In this document: positions 42,001 to 49,918 of the stretch, piece after piece | Layout: every line of letters starts with the position of its first letter | How positions within the stretch are numbered: the stretch's first letter is position 1 | DNA from: Hirschia sp964351655 | GTDB taxonomy: Bacteria; Pseudomonadota; Alphaproteobacteria; Caulobacterales; Hyphomonadaceae | Assembly (NCBI GenBank): GCA_964351655.1 | Contig: CAYGPD010000002.1 | Location: 62,001-126,000 of the forward strand | Length of the DNA stretch: 64,000 nt | Reading direction: 5' to 3' | The notes under the pieces: model-generated | Seen by the model: the letters and a program-made list of their open reading frames with translations, nothing else | Database searches by the model: none | Told to the model about the DNA's origin: nothing | Program-made: the position numbers and the translations under genes

Positions 42001-42231
42001 TATCTTCTCATGGTAAAAGGACGAGTGCAGACCGCTGATAATGTAACGCATATAATCGTTGAAGAGTTGATCGATCGCACATCAGATTTAGAAGAGCTAA
42101 CGGAATATTTTCAATACACGCAGACTTCTGGAGATTCAAATGCGAATTGGCCTGCCGAAATCTCAAGAAATGAAACTGGCAAACACCCGCGTAATGTACG
42201 TGCTATCCCAGCAAGCCGTGACTTTCATTGA
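38998..42231 (+). CDS. dnaE2: Error-prone DNA polymerase DnaE2 (ImuC)
   Basis: 1077 aa from the ATG at 38998 that overlaps the imuB stop; 8 upstream codons are open but lie in the imuB end. C-family polymerase: N-terminal PHP domain (ELAVTTNFTFLHGASHAEEF, GIADTNTLAGVVRAH), palm with LCQGRGSAANSAVCYCLG and the catalytic aspartates in PPDIDVDFEHERREEV, fingers with TYRPRSAVREV and FPRHLSQHVGGFVLTQGPL, and a C-terminal OB fold (GVVFVTLEDETGVANLIVWP). By family it extends past lesions and causes SOS mutagenesis. It is the last gene of the operon; no intrinsic terminator is seen in the 100 bp before the tRNA gene. Confidence 0.96.
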   Translation: MIRKYAELAVTTNFTFLHGASHAEEFVLQAKALGLSAIGIADTNTLAGVVRAHMAAKEHGMRLVVGARLVLSDGIKLLCYPQDRAAYGRLSRLLSEGKIRASKGECHISSLDVLAAAEGQIFIVLPPEDDTTAFYEVLSHFSKHASQNCYMAVRYDHIGKNKEIMARLRAHADQHNLPIVAINDALYHIPNRRPLQDILTCIREHVTLDQAGYLLNANAERHLKSPQEMARLFSGFEDAIANTQKIVDVCQFSLDELRYEYPNEPVPSDKTPQEHLVYLTQQGANWRYPTGVPKKVQASIKYELDLIDELNVAQYFLTVHDIVKWARDQEILCQGRGSAANSAVCYCLGVTSVDPSNNNLLFDRFLSRERKEPPDIDVDFEHERREEVIQYIYQRYGRERAAIAATVITYRPRSAVREVCKVFGLSEDVASALAKTNWGSYGKKISEKHVGESGLDVQNPIIQRVLHFTRELIGFPRHLSQHVGGFVLTQGPLVETVPIGNAAMKDRTFIEWDKDDIQALGIMKVDVLALGMLSCIRKAFDMLSLYKRREYNLANVPQEDPDVYDMLCRADSLGTFQVESRAQMSMLPRLRPRTFYDLVIQVAIVRPGPIQGDMVHPYLRRRKGLETVTYPSPAPEYGPADELESILKRTLGVPLFQEQAMQVAIDAACFTADEANGLRRAMATFRRHGTMGQYEKKFVGGLTRRGYDEDFAKRCFDQVKGFGDYGFPESHAASFALLVYISSWLKCHHPEVFCAAILNAQPLGFYAPAQLVRDAREHEVEVREVDVNYSNWDCILEPLGNGKFAVRLGLRMIGELSKAQAETLVDMRRDGFATPESLRQRTRLPRHMLEKLAAADSFRSMGLDRRNALWAVRGLTEDLPLDLFAAANAPEQGNDNSVNLPVMPVSEHVIQDYHTTRLSLKAHPVSFLREKYSKLGALPNKAICEIRSGARVMLAGIVLVRQRPGTASGVVFVTLEDETGVANLIVWPKVMERFRPIVMGAYLLMVKGRVQTADNVTHIIVEELIDRTSDLEELTEYFQYTQTSGDSNANWPAEISRNETGKHPRNVRAIPASRDFH

Positions 42232-42335
42232 TATTTAGCAGACCACAATTTTCGGATTGAGAAATACCGAACGTGAAGCTGTTCTCAAACTAGTATGATT
42301 TTCAGTGAGGAATTAGAAAGCGTAAAATATCCGCT

Positions 42336-42426
<91 letters not shown>

Positions 42427-42767
42427 GAGGCGCTGTTCATACATAAACTATTTTTATTTGCAAAGGGTAATCGTGTACTTTTTTAGATTTTTTTTCCGAA
42501 GCCCAGAAAAGCATTAACTATAGAATTGTTCAAAAGCATCGATATATCTGAAAATCCAGACTTTCAGGTATGAACACAGTTTATTTTTTTTGATCAATCT
42601 CCATTAAGGTAAACGTACCGGTAACCATAAACATTAAGATAATCAGCGATTAAATTAACCTTTTTTACAATTCTCTTTGGTAATTTAAATTCATACACCG
42701 CCAAAAGAGCGGACGGCTTAGGAAAAATTCCTGAGTTACCTTTTAAAACAAAGGGAAGACCAGACCC
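42427..42767. other. AT-rich 341-bp intergenic region upstream of rlpA
   Basis: Between the tRNA-Ser 5' end and rlpA. It is visibly AT-rich, contains an 8-bp palindrome TACCGGTA (42616-42623) and several TTAA-containing stretches, but no intact TTAA-N7-TTAA CtrA site and no open frame that I can support. It must hold the promoters for rlpA (plus) and the tRNA (minus). An AAGGGA ribosome binding site lies just before the rlpA ATG. Confidence 0.5.
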
Positions 42768-43982
42768 ATGGCAATAGCCACTCTACACGAAAGCGCGGTG
42801 CGCTTTGGATTCGTACGGAATGTCGTCATCAGTGCGGCAAGTATATTGAGCCTTGTGATAGTACCAGAAGCTATTGCCGAAAAACATAATCCTGCTCCAA
42901 TTACGTTTGCGAATGGAAATTCATTCGGACAAACTGAATATCGTCAGTTCGCATCTGCGCCAGTACAATCAGCAAGCGTGCAGGGTGGTTCTAAACGTAT
43001 AGAGTATCGCTATCCTGATCAGCCTAACATGGCGTATGGCGCTAATGGTCCACGTCAGTTACACGCGGGAGCGCAACCCATTGCATTCGCATCCTCAACA
43101 AGCGCGGTTTCTATGGAAAGGGCACAACAATTAACTGGTGCTACTTATATACCTGCAAAGCAAACCCAATCTGTAGCGGCAGAACCACCTCCTGGATATG
43201 CAAGCCAGAAAATAGGGGCCCCATATGAAGTTTCCGGTCGCTGGTATGTTCCATTTGCAGAACCAAACTATGATGAAGTTGGGATTGCGTCTTGGTACGG
43301 TCCTCAATTTCATGGGAAACCATCAGCTACGGGCGAAACATTTGACCAAATGGCTTTAACGGCTGCTCATCCGACTTTACCAATTCCAAGCCTTGCTCGT
43401 GTCACGAATATTGAGAATGGCAGAACGGTTGTAGTACGTATCAATGACCGCGGTCCATTTATAGACGATCGCATTATAGACATGTCAAAACAAGCTGCAG
43501 CAGTATTGGGATACCACGAGGGCGGCACAGCAAAGGTACGTGTTCAATACATGGGATTTGCACCTATACAAGAAAATACTGTTCCTGAAATTTACGTGGA
43601 AGAAGCACGCCGCACTCTCGCAAAAGATACAAATTCAATTCAGTCGACACTGCCAAAACTTACAAAAGTGAGCTTTAAAGAAAATAGACCAAAGTCTGCC
43701 AATATAACCACCTTACCTTCTCCGTCGGAACGTACTTTTAATCCAGTAGAACCAGCTCAAAATTTTGCTTTGCAGGTGGGCGCGTTTGGTGAACTAAAAA
43801 ATGCCCATCAGATGAGAGCTAAGTTGCACTCGTTTGGAAATGTGTCTCTTAAAGAAGTTCGAATCAACGACAGAGATATTTTTAAAGTCTATATTGGTGA
43901 TGGTTCTTCACGTCGTCAGATAGAACAACTTCAAGCGAATCTAAAATCAAATGGGTTCGAAACGATAATTGTGACAAATTAA
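42768..43982 (+). CDS. rlpA: RlpA-type septal-ring lytic transglycosylase with SPOR domain
   Basis: 404 aa. N-terminal hydrophobic stretch (about 20-38) likely serves as the export signal; I see no clear lipobox Cys. A low-complexity region (about 45-165) leads to the double-psi beta-barrel domain (EVGIASWYGPQFHGKPSATGE, RVTNIENGRTVVVRINDRGP, DMSKQAAAVLGY). The C-terminal SPOR domain (about 325-404, NFALQVGAFGELKNAHQMRA) targets denuded septal glycans. By family it cleaves naked glycan strands at division. It is followed by a strong terminator and a D,D-carboxypeptidase gene, the usual order in alphaproteobacteria. Confidence 0.92.
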   Translation: MAIATLHESAVRFGFVRNVVISAASILSLVIVPEAIAEKHNPAPITFANGNSFGQTEYRQFASAPVQSASVQGGSKRIEYRYPDQPNMAYGANGPRQLHAGAQPIAFASSTSAVSMERAQQLTGATYIPAKQTQSVAAEPPPGYASQKIGAPYEVSGRWYVPFAEPNYDEVGIASWYGPQFHGKPSATGETFDQMALTAAHPTLPIPSLARVTNIENGRTVVVRINDRGPFIDDRIIDMSKQAAAVLGYHEGGTAKVRVQYMGFAPIQENTVPEIYVEEARRTLAKDTNSIQSTLPKLTKVSFKENRPKSANITTLPSPSERTFNPVEPAQNFALQVGAFGELKNAHQMRAKLHSFGNVSLKEVRINDRDIFKVYIGDGSSRRQIEQLQANLKSNGFETIIVTN

Positions 43983-44010
43983 GCTATTTTCGAACAAAAC
44001 AAACTCTTCT

Positions 44011-44048
44011 TTCGGCTAGAAACAGTGATGTTTCTAGCCGAACTGTTT
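44011..44048 (+). terminator. Rho-independent terminator of rlpA
   Basis: TTCGGCTAGAAAC (44011-44023) and GTTTCTAGCCGAA (44030-44042) form a perfect 13-bp stem with a 6-nt loop, followed by CTGTTTTT. Confidence 0.92.
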
Positions 44049-44127
44049 TTGTGACCCTATAAAAGCGATCAAAAGTCGGTTAACTCTTCATACTCATCAA
44101 AAGTATGATTGCGATAAGAGGTCTTAC

Positions 44128-45270
44128 ATGCGTTTCCTACCTGCATTTTTAGTTGCTTCTTCACTTATACTGAGTGGTACGTCCTCCCTTGCATATGCTG
44201 ACGCCCTCAACACAAAAGCAGATTATGCTTATATTCTTGATGGTGATACTGGGTTAAGTCTTTACTCCAAAGACGGTGATGTCCCCTTTATTCCCGCCTC
44301 TATGACTAAAATCATGACCGCTTATATTGTCTTCGAACGGTTAAGAGATGGCCGTCTTACTTTAGATGATGAGTTTGTTGTTTCGGAGACGGCATGGCGT
44401 GAAGGTGGTGCAGCATCAGGTGGTTCCACAATGTTTCTGGACCTTGGGTCCAAAGTGACTGTCAGAGACCTTCTTAAGGGGATTATAATACAGTCTGGCA
44501 ATGATGCGTGTATAGTAATTGCAGAAGCTATAAGTGGTTCGCAAGAAGCCTTTGCAGTAGAAATGACACGTCGTGCACAAGAGTTGGGTTTAAAAAGTGC
44601 CCACTTTGAAAACCCTACTGGATTATATGCTGAAAATCACAGAATTAGTGCAGCCGACCTTGCGAAACTCGCATACCTTTCTATCAAAGATTTTCCAGAA
44701 TTTTATGATCTCTATGCTGAAAAAGAGTTTACTTGGAATGGCATTCGTCAGCCCAACAGAAATCCCTTGCTGGGAGAAGTAGAAGGTGCTGATGGGCTTA
44801 AAACTGGTCACCTAGAGATATCCGGATACGGATTGGTTGGTTCTGCAGTACGAGATGGAAAGCGCCGAATTATCGTTCTAAATGGTTTAGATAGCATCGC
44901 TGATCGTGCTTCTGAGGCGCGTCGTGTTATGCGTTCAGCATTCAACGACTTTAAAGTTGTTGAAGTTATTCAAGCTGATCAAATTGTTGGTGAAGCAGAT
45001 GTTTTCTTAGGAAACAAGAAAACAGTTGAGCTGAAAGCCACAGAAGTGGTCAAAGCTGCACTTCATTCTGATGCTATTCGTGATATTACAGTAGAGGTTG
45101 TCTACACAGGCCCCCTAAAAGCTCCGCTCAAGGCTGGAGATGTTGTTGGAGAAATTATAATATCAGGACCAGGCATGACTGATATTAGGACACCCGCAGT
45201 TCTTGCTTCTTCTGTTGCTAAAAAGAACCTTATAGAGCGTGCACTGGCAGGTTTAGGCCTTGGTGGATAG
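44128..45270 (+). CDS. dacC: D-alanyl-D-alanine carboxypeptidase (PBP5/6 family)
   Basis: 380 aa. Signal peptide (residues 1-24, cleavage after SLAYA). Serine peptidase S11 motifs: SMTKIMTAY (SxxK with nucleophile Ser), IIQSGNDACI (SxN) and DGLKTGHLEISGYGLVGSA (KTG). The C-terminal PBP5_C domain (about 275-360) positions the enzyme at the membrane, though the last residues (NLIERALAGLGLGG) are a weak amphipathic anchor. It trims the terminal D-Ala of pentapeptides in the periplasm. It lies 6 bp upstream of tmk. Whether it is DacA, DacC or DacD cannot be decided. Confidence 0.93.
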   Translation: MRFLPAFLVASSLILSGTSSLAYADALNTKADYAYILDGDTGLSLYSKDGDVPFIPASMTKIMTAYIVFERLRDGRLTLDDEFVVSETAWREGGAASGGSTMFLDLGSKVTVRDLLKGIIIQSGNDACIVIAEAISGSQEAFAVEMTRRAQELGLKSAHFENPTGLYAENHRISAADLAKLAYLSIKDFPEFYDLYAEKEFTWNGIRQPNRNPLLGEVEGADGLKTGHLEISGYGLVGSAVRDGKRRIIVLNGLDSIADRASEARRVMRSAFNDFKVVEVIQADQIVGEADVFLGNKKTVELKATEVVKAALHSDAIRDITVEVVYTGPLKAPLKAGDVVGEIIISGPGMTDIRTPAVLASSVAKKNLIERALAGLGLGG

Positions 45271-45276
45271 TGGCAA

Positions 45277-45915
45277 GTGACTATTGGTAAGTTTATCACG
45301 CTAGAAGGCGGTGAAGGTGTTGGTAAGTCGACTTTAGCTGCAAACCTTAAGGCCAAACTTGAGAACAAAGGAATACGTGTACTCCTTACTCGTGAACCAG
45401 GTGGGTCTACTGGCGGAGAAGCAATTCGAAGCCTTGTCCTAAATCCTCCTCATTCAGAAGGTGGATGGTCTGCGCTATCTCAAACCTTGCTTTTTTTCGT
45501 TGCAAGAAGAGACCATCTTGAGCATACGATTTTGCCTGCTCTGGAACGTGGAGAATGGGTAATTTGCGATCGTTTCACGGACTCCACTCGCGCTTATCAA
45601 TCAGTAGCTGGAGGTGTAAGTAAAACCACTATTGCACAGTTGGATGAAATGGTCGTTGGAACTCACCAACCTGACATTACGCTTGTTTTAGACATGGAGT
45701 TAAATGAAGCGAAGAAACGTCGAATTCAACGGAATGGTCCCGATGATGTATTTGAGAGCCTACCACAAAGCTATCATGAAAAAGTAAGGCTCGCTTTTAT
45801 TCAAATTGCACACACCTATCCTGAACGATGTCACCTTGTGGATGCATCCTATACAGCTGGTATAGTGGCCGATAATGCGATGGTTGTTGTAGAAAACCAA
45901 CTGATAAAATCATGA
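45277..45915 (+). CDS. tmk: Thymidylate kinase
   Basis: 212 aa from a GTG at 45277. P-loop EGGEGVGKSTLAANL, the DR(F/Y) motif VICDRFTDSTRAYQSVAGG, REPGGSTGGEAIRSL (TMP-binding) and the LID region AKKRRIQRNGPDDVFE are present. It phosphorylates dTMP to dTDP. Its stop overlaps the holB start (ATGA). The tmk-holB-tatD-MBL order is a classic conserved bacterial cluster. Confidence 0.96.
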   Translation: MTIGKFITLEGGEGVGKSTLAANLKAKLENKGIRVLLTREPGGSTGGEAIRSLVLNPPHSEGGWSALSQTLLFFVARRDHLEHTILPALERGEWVICDRFTDSTRAYQSVAGGVSKTTIAQLDEMVVGTHQPDITLVLDMELNEAKKRRIQRNGPDDVFESLPQSYHEKVRLAFIQIAHTYPERCHLVDASYTAGIVADNAMVVVENQLIKS

Positions 45916-46889
45916 GTGAAAATATAACGCAAAATTTTGGTCCTGTTTACGGGCATGAAACAGCTCAAATGGAACTTTTAACTTCAGTATCGACAGGTCG
46001 CATGCATCATGGTTGGATGTTTAACGGTCCGCGAGGGATAGGAAAATTTCGTTTAGCCCTGCAATTTGCAGCAACATTATTGTCTGGAAAAATAGATTGT
46101 CTAGATATGCAGGCTGATGATCGTGAAGCCCATCTCATATTAAACAATTCCCATCCGGATTTGAGAATTATACAACGTCCATATGACGATAAAGGCAAGC
46201 AAAAATCAGAGATACCAGTTTCTTCCATCCGTCAGTTAATAAAGTTTTTTTCGCTACGTCCCGCAATGGGGGGCTGGCGAATTGCGATAATAGACTCCCT
46301 CGATGAAATGAATAGAAATGGTGAGAACGCACTCTTAAAAACTTTAGAAGAGCCGCCACCTAAATCTCTTATTATACTTGTAGTGCATGGAGAAACACCT
46401 GTACTACCAACGATAAAAAGCCGCTGTAGAATGCTACGTTTTGCACCACTTGAAGATGAGAGCGCATTGCGCGCCTTAACCAATGTAGGGATGAAAGAGG
46501 CCGATGCTAAAGATGCACTTTCATATGCGCCAGGTCGCCCCGGAAAGGCAATACTTTTAAAATCAGCTGAGGCTAGAAGTGCCGCAAGAGCTGCTAGATC
46601 AGCGGCCTTACAGCACAAATCAATCGACTTTAGAGAACTTTCAGAGGTGCTCACTAACGCGTCCAAATCTTCAGAAGCTTTTGATGCAGCGTTTAGTTCA
46701 CTTTGTACAGTAGCCTATACCGCTGCTAAAATGGCCGATAATCCAATAAAAGCTGGAGCATGGGCACAAGCCCACGAGAGCCTTGTTTCACTTTCTGCCG
46801 AAGCTAAATTGTTGAACCAAGATAAGTCTCAAGCCGTTTCGAATGCAATTATGCAGCTACAACGCACTAGTCGGATGGTGGGCCGATGA
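45912..46889 (+). CDS. holB: DNA polymerase III delta-prime subunit
   Basis: 325 aa AAA+ clamp-loader subunit. MHHGWMFNGPRGIGKFRLALQFAATLL holds a degenerate Walker A (GPRGIGKF), then SEIPVSSIRQLIKFFSLRPAMGG, IIDSLDEMNRNGENALLKTLEEPP (Walker B region) and IKSRCRMLRFAPL (SRC motif). It acts with the tau/gamma and delta subunits to load the beta clamp. It overlaps tmk by 4 bp and tatD by 4 bp. Confidence 0.93.
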   Translation: MSENITQNFGPVYGHETAQMELLTSVSTGRMHHGWMFNGPRGIGKFRLALQFAATLLSGKIDCLDMQADDREAHLILNNSHPDLRIIQRPYDDKGKQKSEIPVSSIRQLIKFFSLRPAMGGWRIAIIDSLDEMNRNGENALLKTLEEPPPKSLIILVVHGETPVLPTIKSRCRMLRFAPLEDESALRALTNVGMKEADAKDALSYAPGRPGKAILLKSAEARSAARAARSAALQHKSIDFRELSEVLTNASKSSEAFDAAFSSLCTVAYTAAKMADNPIKAGAWAQAHESLVSLSAEAKLLNQDKSQAVSNAIMQLQRTSRMVGR

Positions 46890-47668
46890 AACCATTACTT
46901 TTTGATAGCCATATCAACTTACATGGTGAGCAATATAAGGAAGACCGTGAAGCAGTTCTGTCTCGCGCTCGTGAAGCTGGTGTAACTCGGTTTATATCGA
47001 TATGTGATAAATTAGAAAACTTTTCAATTATCAAGGGATTATCTCAAACACATAATGATATGTGGTGCTCTGTGGGAGTGCATCCACATTACGCAAAAGA
47101 TTATCCTCATTTGTCTTCTGATTCACTTATTGAATATGCGCAGGATCACATAGTTTGCGCGATAGGTGAGACAGGTTTAGACTTACACTACGGGTATAGC
47201 GACATAGACTCTCAAGTACTATCTTTTAAAAAGCACATCTCAGCTTCTCGGCAGACCCAACTACCACTCATCATTCATAGCAGAGAGGCAGATCAACTTA
47301 TGGGAGATATTTTGGAAGAAGAAATGTCAATTGGAAAGTTTCAACCTCTTATGCATTGCTACACTTCCGGACCGATCCTCGCTGAACGTGCAATGAGACT
47401 CGATGCTTATTTTTCCATCTCTGGCATTATATCATTTAAAAAAGCCCAAGATGTACGTGATATAGCATTAGAAATGCCTTTAAATAGGGTAATTCTTGAA
47501 ACCGATTGCCCATATCTTGCACCAACGCCTTATCGTGGGCGACGCAATGAACCAGCATATTTGGTAGATGTATGTAGAGCATTCGCGGAACTTAGAGGTA
47601 TGAGTTTTGAAGAGGTTGCAAAGATAACAACTGAGAATTGTTTGCGATTATTTGGACGGGTTAAATAG
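46886..47668 (+). CDS. tatD: TatD-family metal-dependent hydrolase
   Basis: 260 aa TIM-barrel nuclease-like protein. Conserved segments are VGVHPHYAKD, IGETGLDLHYGYS, PLIIHSREADQ, MHCYTSG and VILETDCPYLAPTPYRGRRNEPAYL. The first metal-binding motif, usually DxHxH, is DSHINLH: His9 is present but the second His is Asn11. The rest of the metal shell (His, Glu, His, His, Asp) is in place. By family it is a Mg-dependent 3'-5' exonuclease or deacylase. It overlaps holB and shares one base with the next gene. Confidence 0.92.
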   Translation: MKPLLFDSHINLHGEQYKEDREAVLSRAREAGVTRFISICDKLENFSIIKGLSQTHNDMWCSVGVHPHYAKDYPHLSSDSLIEYAQDHIVCAIGETGLDLHYGYSDIDSQVLSFKKHISASRQTQLPLIIHSREADQLMGDILEEEMSIGKFQPLMHCYTSGPILAERAMRLDAYFSISGIISFKKAQDVRDIALEMPLNRVILETDCPYLAPTPYRGRRNEPAYLVDVCRAFAELRGMSFEEVAKITTENCLRLFGRVK

Positions 47669-48495
47669 TGACGCATATAGAGAGGCTACAAATCCGTATA
47701 TTAGGATGTGGTTCATCCGGTGGTGTACCTCGAATAACTGGTGATTGGGGGGTATGTGATCCCAATGAACCTAAGAACCGTAGAACAAGATGTTCTATTC
47801 TTGTAAGTAAGTGGAATGACATCTCTCTCGAACCTACGCGCGTTTTGATAGACTCTTCTCCTGATCTTCGAGAGCAACTACTCACAGCGAAAGTCAACAG
47901 ATTAGACGCGGTGTTGTATACCCATGACCACGCAGATCAGACACATGGCATAGATGATTTAAGAGCGATAGCTTATAAAAATAAGGTCAGACTACCGGTC
48001 TATATGGACGATCCAACAGCAAAATCACTTATGACTCGGTTTGCATATTGTTTTCATGGCGGAAATGGTTACCCATCAATATTAGACGCAAAACCTGAAC
48101 TAGAGCAGGGTCGCTCCATTTCTGTTGAAGGGCCAGGAGGCGCAGTAAGCTTTCTTGCGTTGGATCAAGCACACGGTCGCATAAGATCACTTGGATTTCG
48201 AATTGCCTCATTTGCGTATTGCAATGACACAGTAGGACTTCCAGATAGTACTTTAAAGGCACTTCAAGGAATTGATACATTTATAGTGGATGCGCTTAGA
48301 TATGAAGAACATCCATCTCATGCACATTTAGAGATGGCTTTGGAGTGGATAGAACGCATTAAACCCAAGCGTGCAGTTCTCACGAATATGCATATTGACA
48401 TGGATTATCAGACACTTCTTAAAGAGCTTCCAGCCAACGTTATACCCGCATATGATGGGATGATTTTAGATGAAATATATGGAGAAAATCCATAG
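47668..48495 (+). CDS. MBL-fold metallohydrolase (PhnP-like)
   Basis: 275 aa metallo-beta-lactamase-fold hydrolase, GTG start sharing its G with the tatD stop. ILGCGSSGGVPRITGDWGVCDPNEPKN at the start is characteristic of the PhnP/lipoate-associated branch, followed by RTRCSILV, the metal motif YTHDHADQTHGIDDLR (HxHxDH) and TNMHIDMDY near the end. The branch includes PhnP, a cyclic-phosphate phosphodiesterase, but no phosphonate genes are nearby. The conserved tmk-holB-tatD-MBL linkage suggests a housekeeping role; the substrate is unknown. Confidence 0.88.
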   Translation: MTHIERLQIRILGCGSSGGVPRITGDWGVCDPNEPKNRRTRCSILVSKWNDISLEPTRVLIDSSPDLREQLLTAKVNRLDAVLYTHDHADQTHGIDDLRAIAYKNKVRLPVYMDDPTAKSLMTRFAYCFHGGNGYPSILDAKPELEQGRSISVEGPGGAVSFLALDQAHGRIRSLGFRIASFAYCNDTVGLPDSTLKALQGIDTFIVDALRYEEHPSHAHLEMALEWIERIKPKRAVLTNMHIDMDYQTLLKELPANVIPAYDGMILDEIYGENP

Positions 48496-48611
48496 CGCTG
48501 TTGAAACAGAACTAAACAATATGAGCTTGCATCTCCATTGCTCCAATGTTTACCCGTGGCCTTCTACCTACAAAACTGTTTAAGCCCACCGATCGATTAT
48601 TTCACATAATG

Positions 48612-48631
48612 CTGATTATGCGAATAATCAG
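48612..48631. terminator. Hairpin between the convergent MBL and FGE-like genes
   Basis: CTGATTAT (48612-48619), loop GCGA, ATAATCAG (48624-48631): a perfect 8-bp stem with a tetraloop of the GNRA type on the plus strand. No T-tract. It may be a weak bidirectional terminator or a stabilising 3' end in the 180-bp convergent gap. Confidence 0.4.
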
Positions 48632-48675
48632 ATATTCCAATCTGACTAGATTATTTCATTTTTTCTCTAAATTTA

Positions 48676-49674
48676 TCAACCTTCTATAGGCTCAACTGGG
48701 TATGCAACTCTAAAGCCTATGTGAGATGCTGAAAAGTCTTTTTCTTGCGCTTCCCTGGCTGCAGGTCTAAATCTCTGACAAAAATTATCTGCGCAAAGAA
48801 ATGAACCACCTTTCAAGCGTCCTTGATTTTCACCTTCGTATTCATTTTCGACCCACTCCCATACGTTGCCAATCATATCATAAAGACCATATCCATTTGG
48901 CTCATAACACCCAACAGGAGCAGAAAGTTCGAAACCATCTTTTTGGGTGTTTGATATTGGAAAAATTCCTTGCCAAGTATTGGCATAGTCAACTTTATTT
49001 GAAGGTCGCCCCTTACCCCAAGCATAAACCTCGCCATCTAGACCGCCGCGTGCAGCAAATTCCCATTGCGTCTCGGTTGGTAAGCTACCGCCAACCCACT
49101 CTGCATAGGCTTTAGCGTCATAGTAAGAAATATGAACAACGGGAAAATCCAGCTTACCTTCAATATTTGATCCCGGTCCATCCGGCTGTGCCCAATACGC
49201 ACCTTCTACAAACTCCCACCATGTTTGACCGGATTGAACATTCCCAGAGGGACGAAAAACAGCAGATCCGGACAACAACGCTTCAGGTGGTAATTCAGGA
49301 TGTAATTTAGGGTCAGGTTTGTGTTCGACAGTTGTAGCATACCCCGTTGCCTCAACAAAAGCCTTGAATTGTCTATTGGTAACCTCATGAACATCAATCA
49401 TAAAAGGTGAAACTGTCTTAATTCCCGCTGTTACCTTCTCTTCTGGGTATATTGAGCCGGCTCCCATTTCAAACTTTCCGCCCTGAATAAGGACGGGAGA
49501 TTGTGCTGAGATTGCAAGACATGCTCGCGCTGCTAAGGTCTTTTCGGTAACTTCACTGTTTGATGAACTAGGATCGAGTTTCTCTGTTTCTTGAGTACAA
49601 CCAGAAAGCAGCATTACTCCAACTAAAAATAGTGGATTGCTCAAAACTCTTTTTGTCATCCAATTACGACTCAT
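48676..49674 (-). CDS. Formylglycine-generating-enzyme (SUMF1)-like lipoprotein
   Basis: 332 aa. Signal peptide with lipobox LLSGC (Cys26), so it is an exported lipoprotein. The rest is an FGE-sulfatase domain: IQGGKFEMGAGS, MIDVHEVTNRQFKAFVEATGY, PVVHISYYDAKAYAEWVGG, SLPTETQWEFAARGG, YDMIGNVWEWVENEY and LKGGSFLCADNFCQRFRPAA. Cys294 and Cys299 match in spacing (CxxxxC) the copper-binding catalytic cysteines of true FGE, which oxidises a sulfatase Cys to formylglycine. Many family members lack them, so activity here is plausible. No sulfatase gene is in the window. An ATG 15 bp downstream is an alternative start. Confidence 0.85.
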   Translation of the reverse strand: MSRNWMTKRVLSNPLFLVGVMLLSGCTQETEKLDPSSSNSEVTEKTLAARACLAISAQSPVLIQGGKFEMGAGSIYPEEKVTAGIKTVSPFMIDVHEVTNRQFKAFVEATGYATTVEHKPDPKLHPELPPEALLSGSAVFRPSGNVQSGQTWWEFVEGAYWAQPDGPGSNIEGKLDFPVVHISYYDAKAYAEWVGGSLPTETQWEFAARGGLDGEVYAWGKGRPSNKVDYANTWQGIFPISNTQKDGFELSAPVGCYEPNGYGLYDMIGNVWEWVENEYEGENQGRLKGGSFLCADNFCQRFRPAAREAQEKDFSASHIGFRVAYPVEPIEG

Positions 49675-49918
49675 TATTGTAGTGAAGTTAGATAGAGCTC
49701 AAACATATTATGATAGAATTCTAAAAGGCTTCGCTAATGTGTATTAAAAGAAATGGCATGAAGCAACATCTCATAGACTTAAAACCCATAGATGTCTTCA
49801 TAAAGTCGCATCGTTGATATCGCCATACTAGCCGCCCCCTATCAATATAAACTCACTTGTTCACTTTCATGCCAATGTACTGGCAGCACCGTTAAACGTA
49901 ATACGTGGAGTTCCAGCA

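Noticed and set aside
42427..42767. CtrA binding site upstream of rlpA
   Set aside because: Several TTAA tetramers occur, but none are spaced as TTAA-N7-TTAA, so an AT-rich background explains them.
46232..46666. 144-codon open frame antisense to holB
   Set aside because: Shadow of the holB reading frame; Ser-rich composition with no family resemblance.
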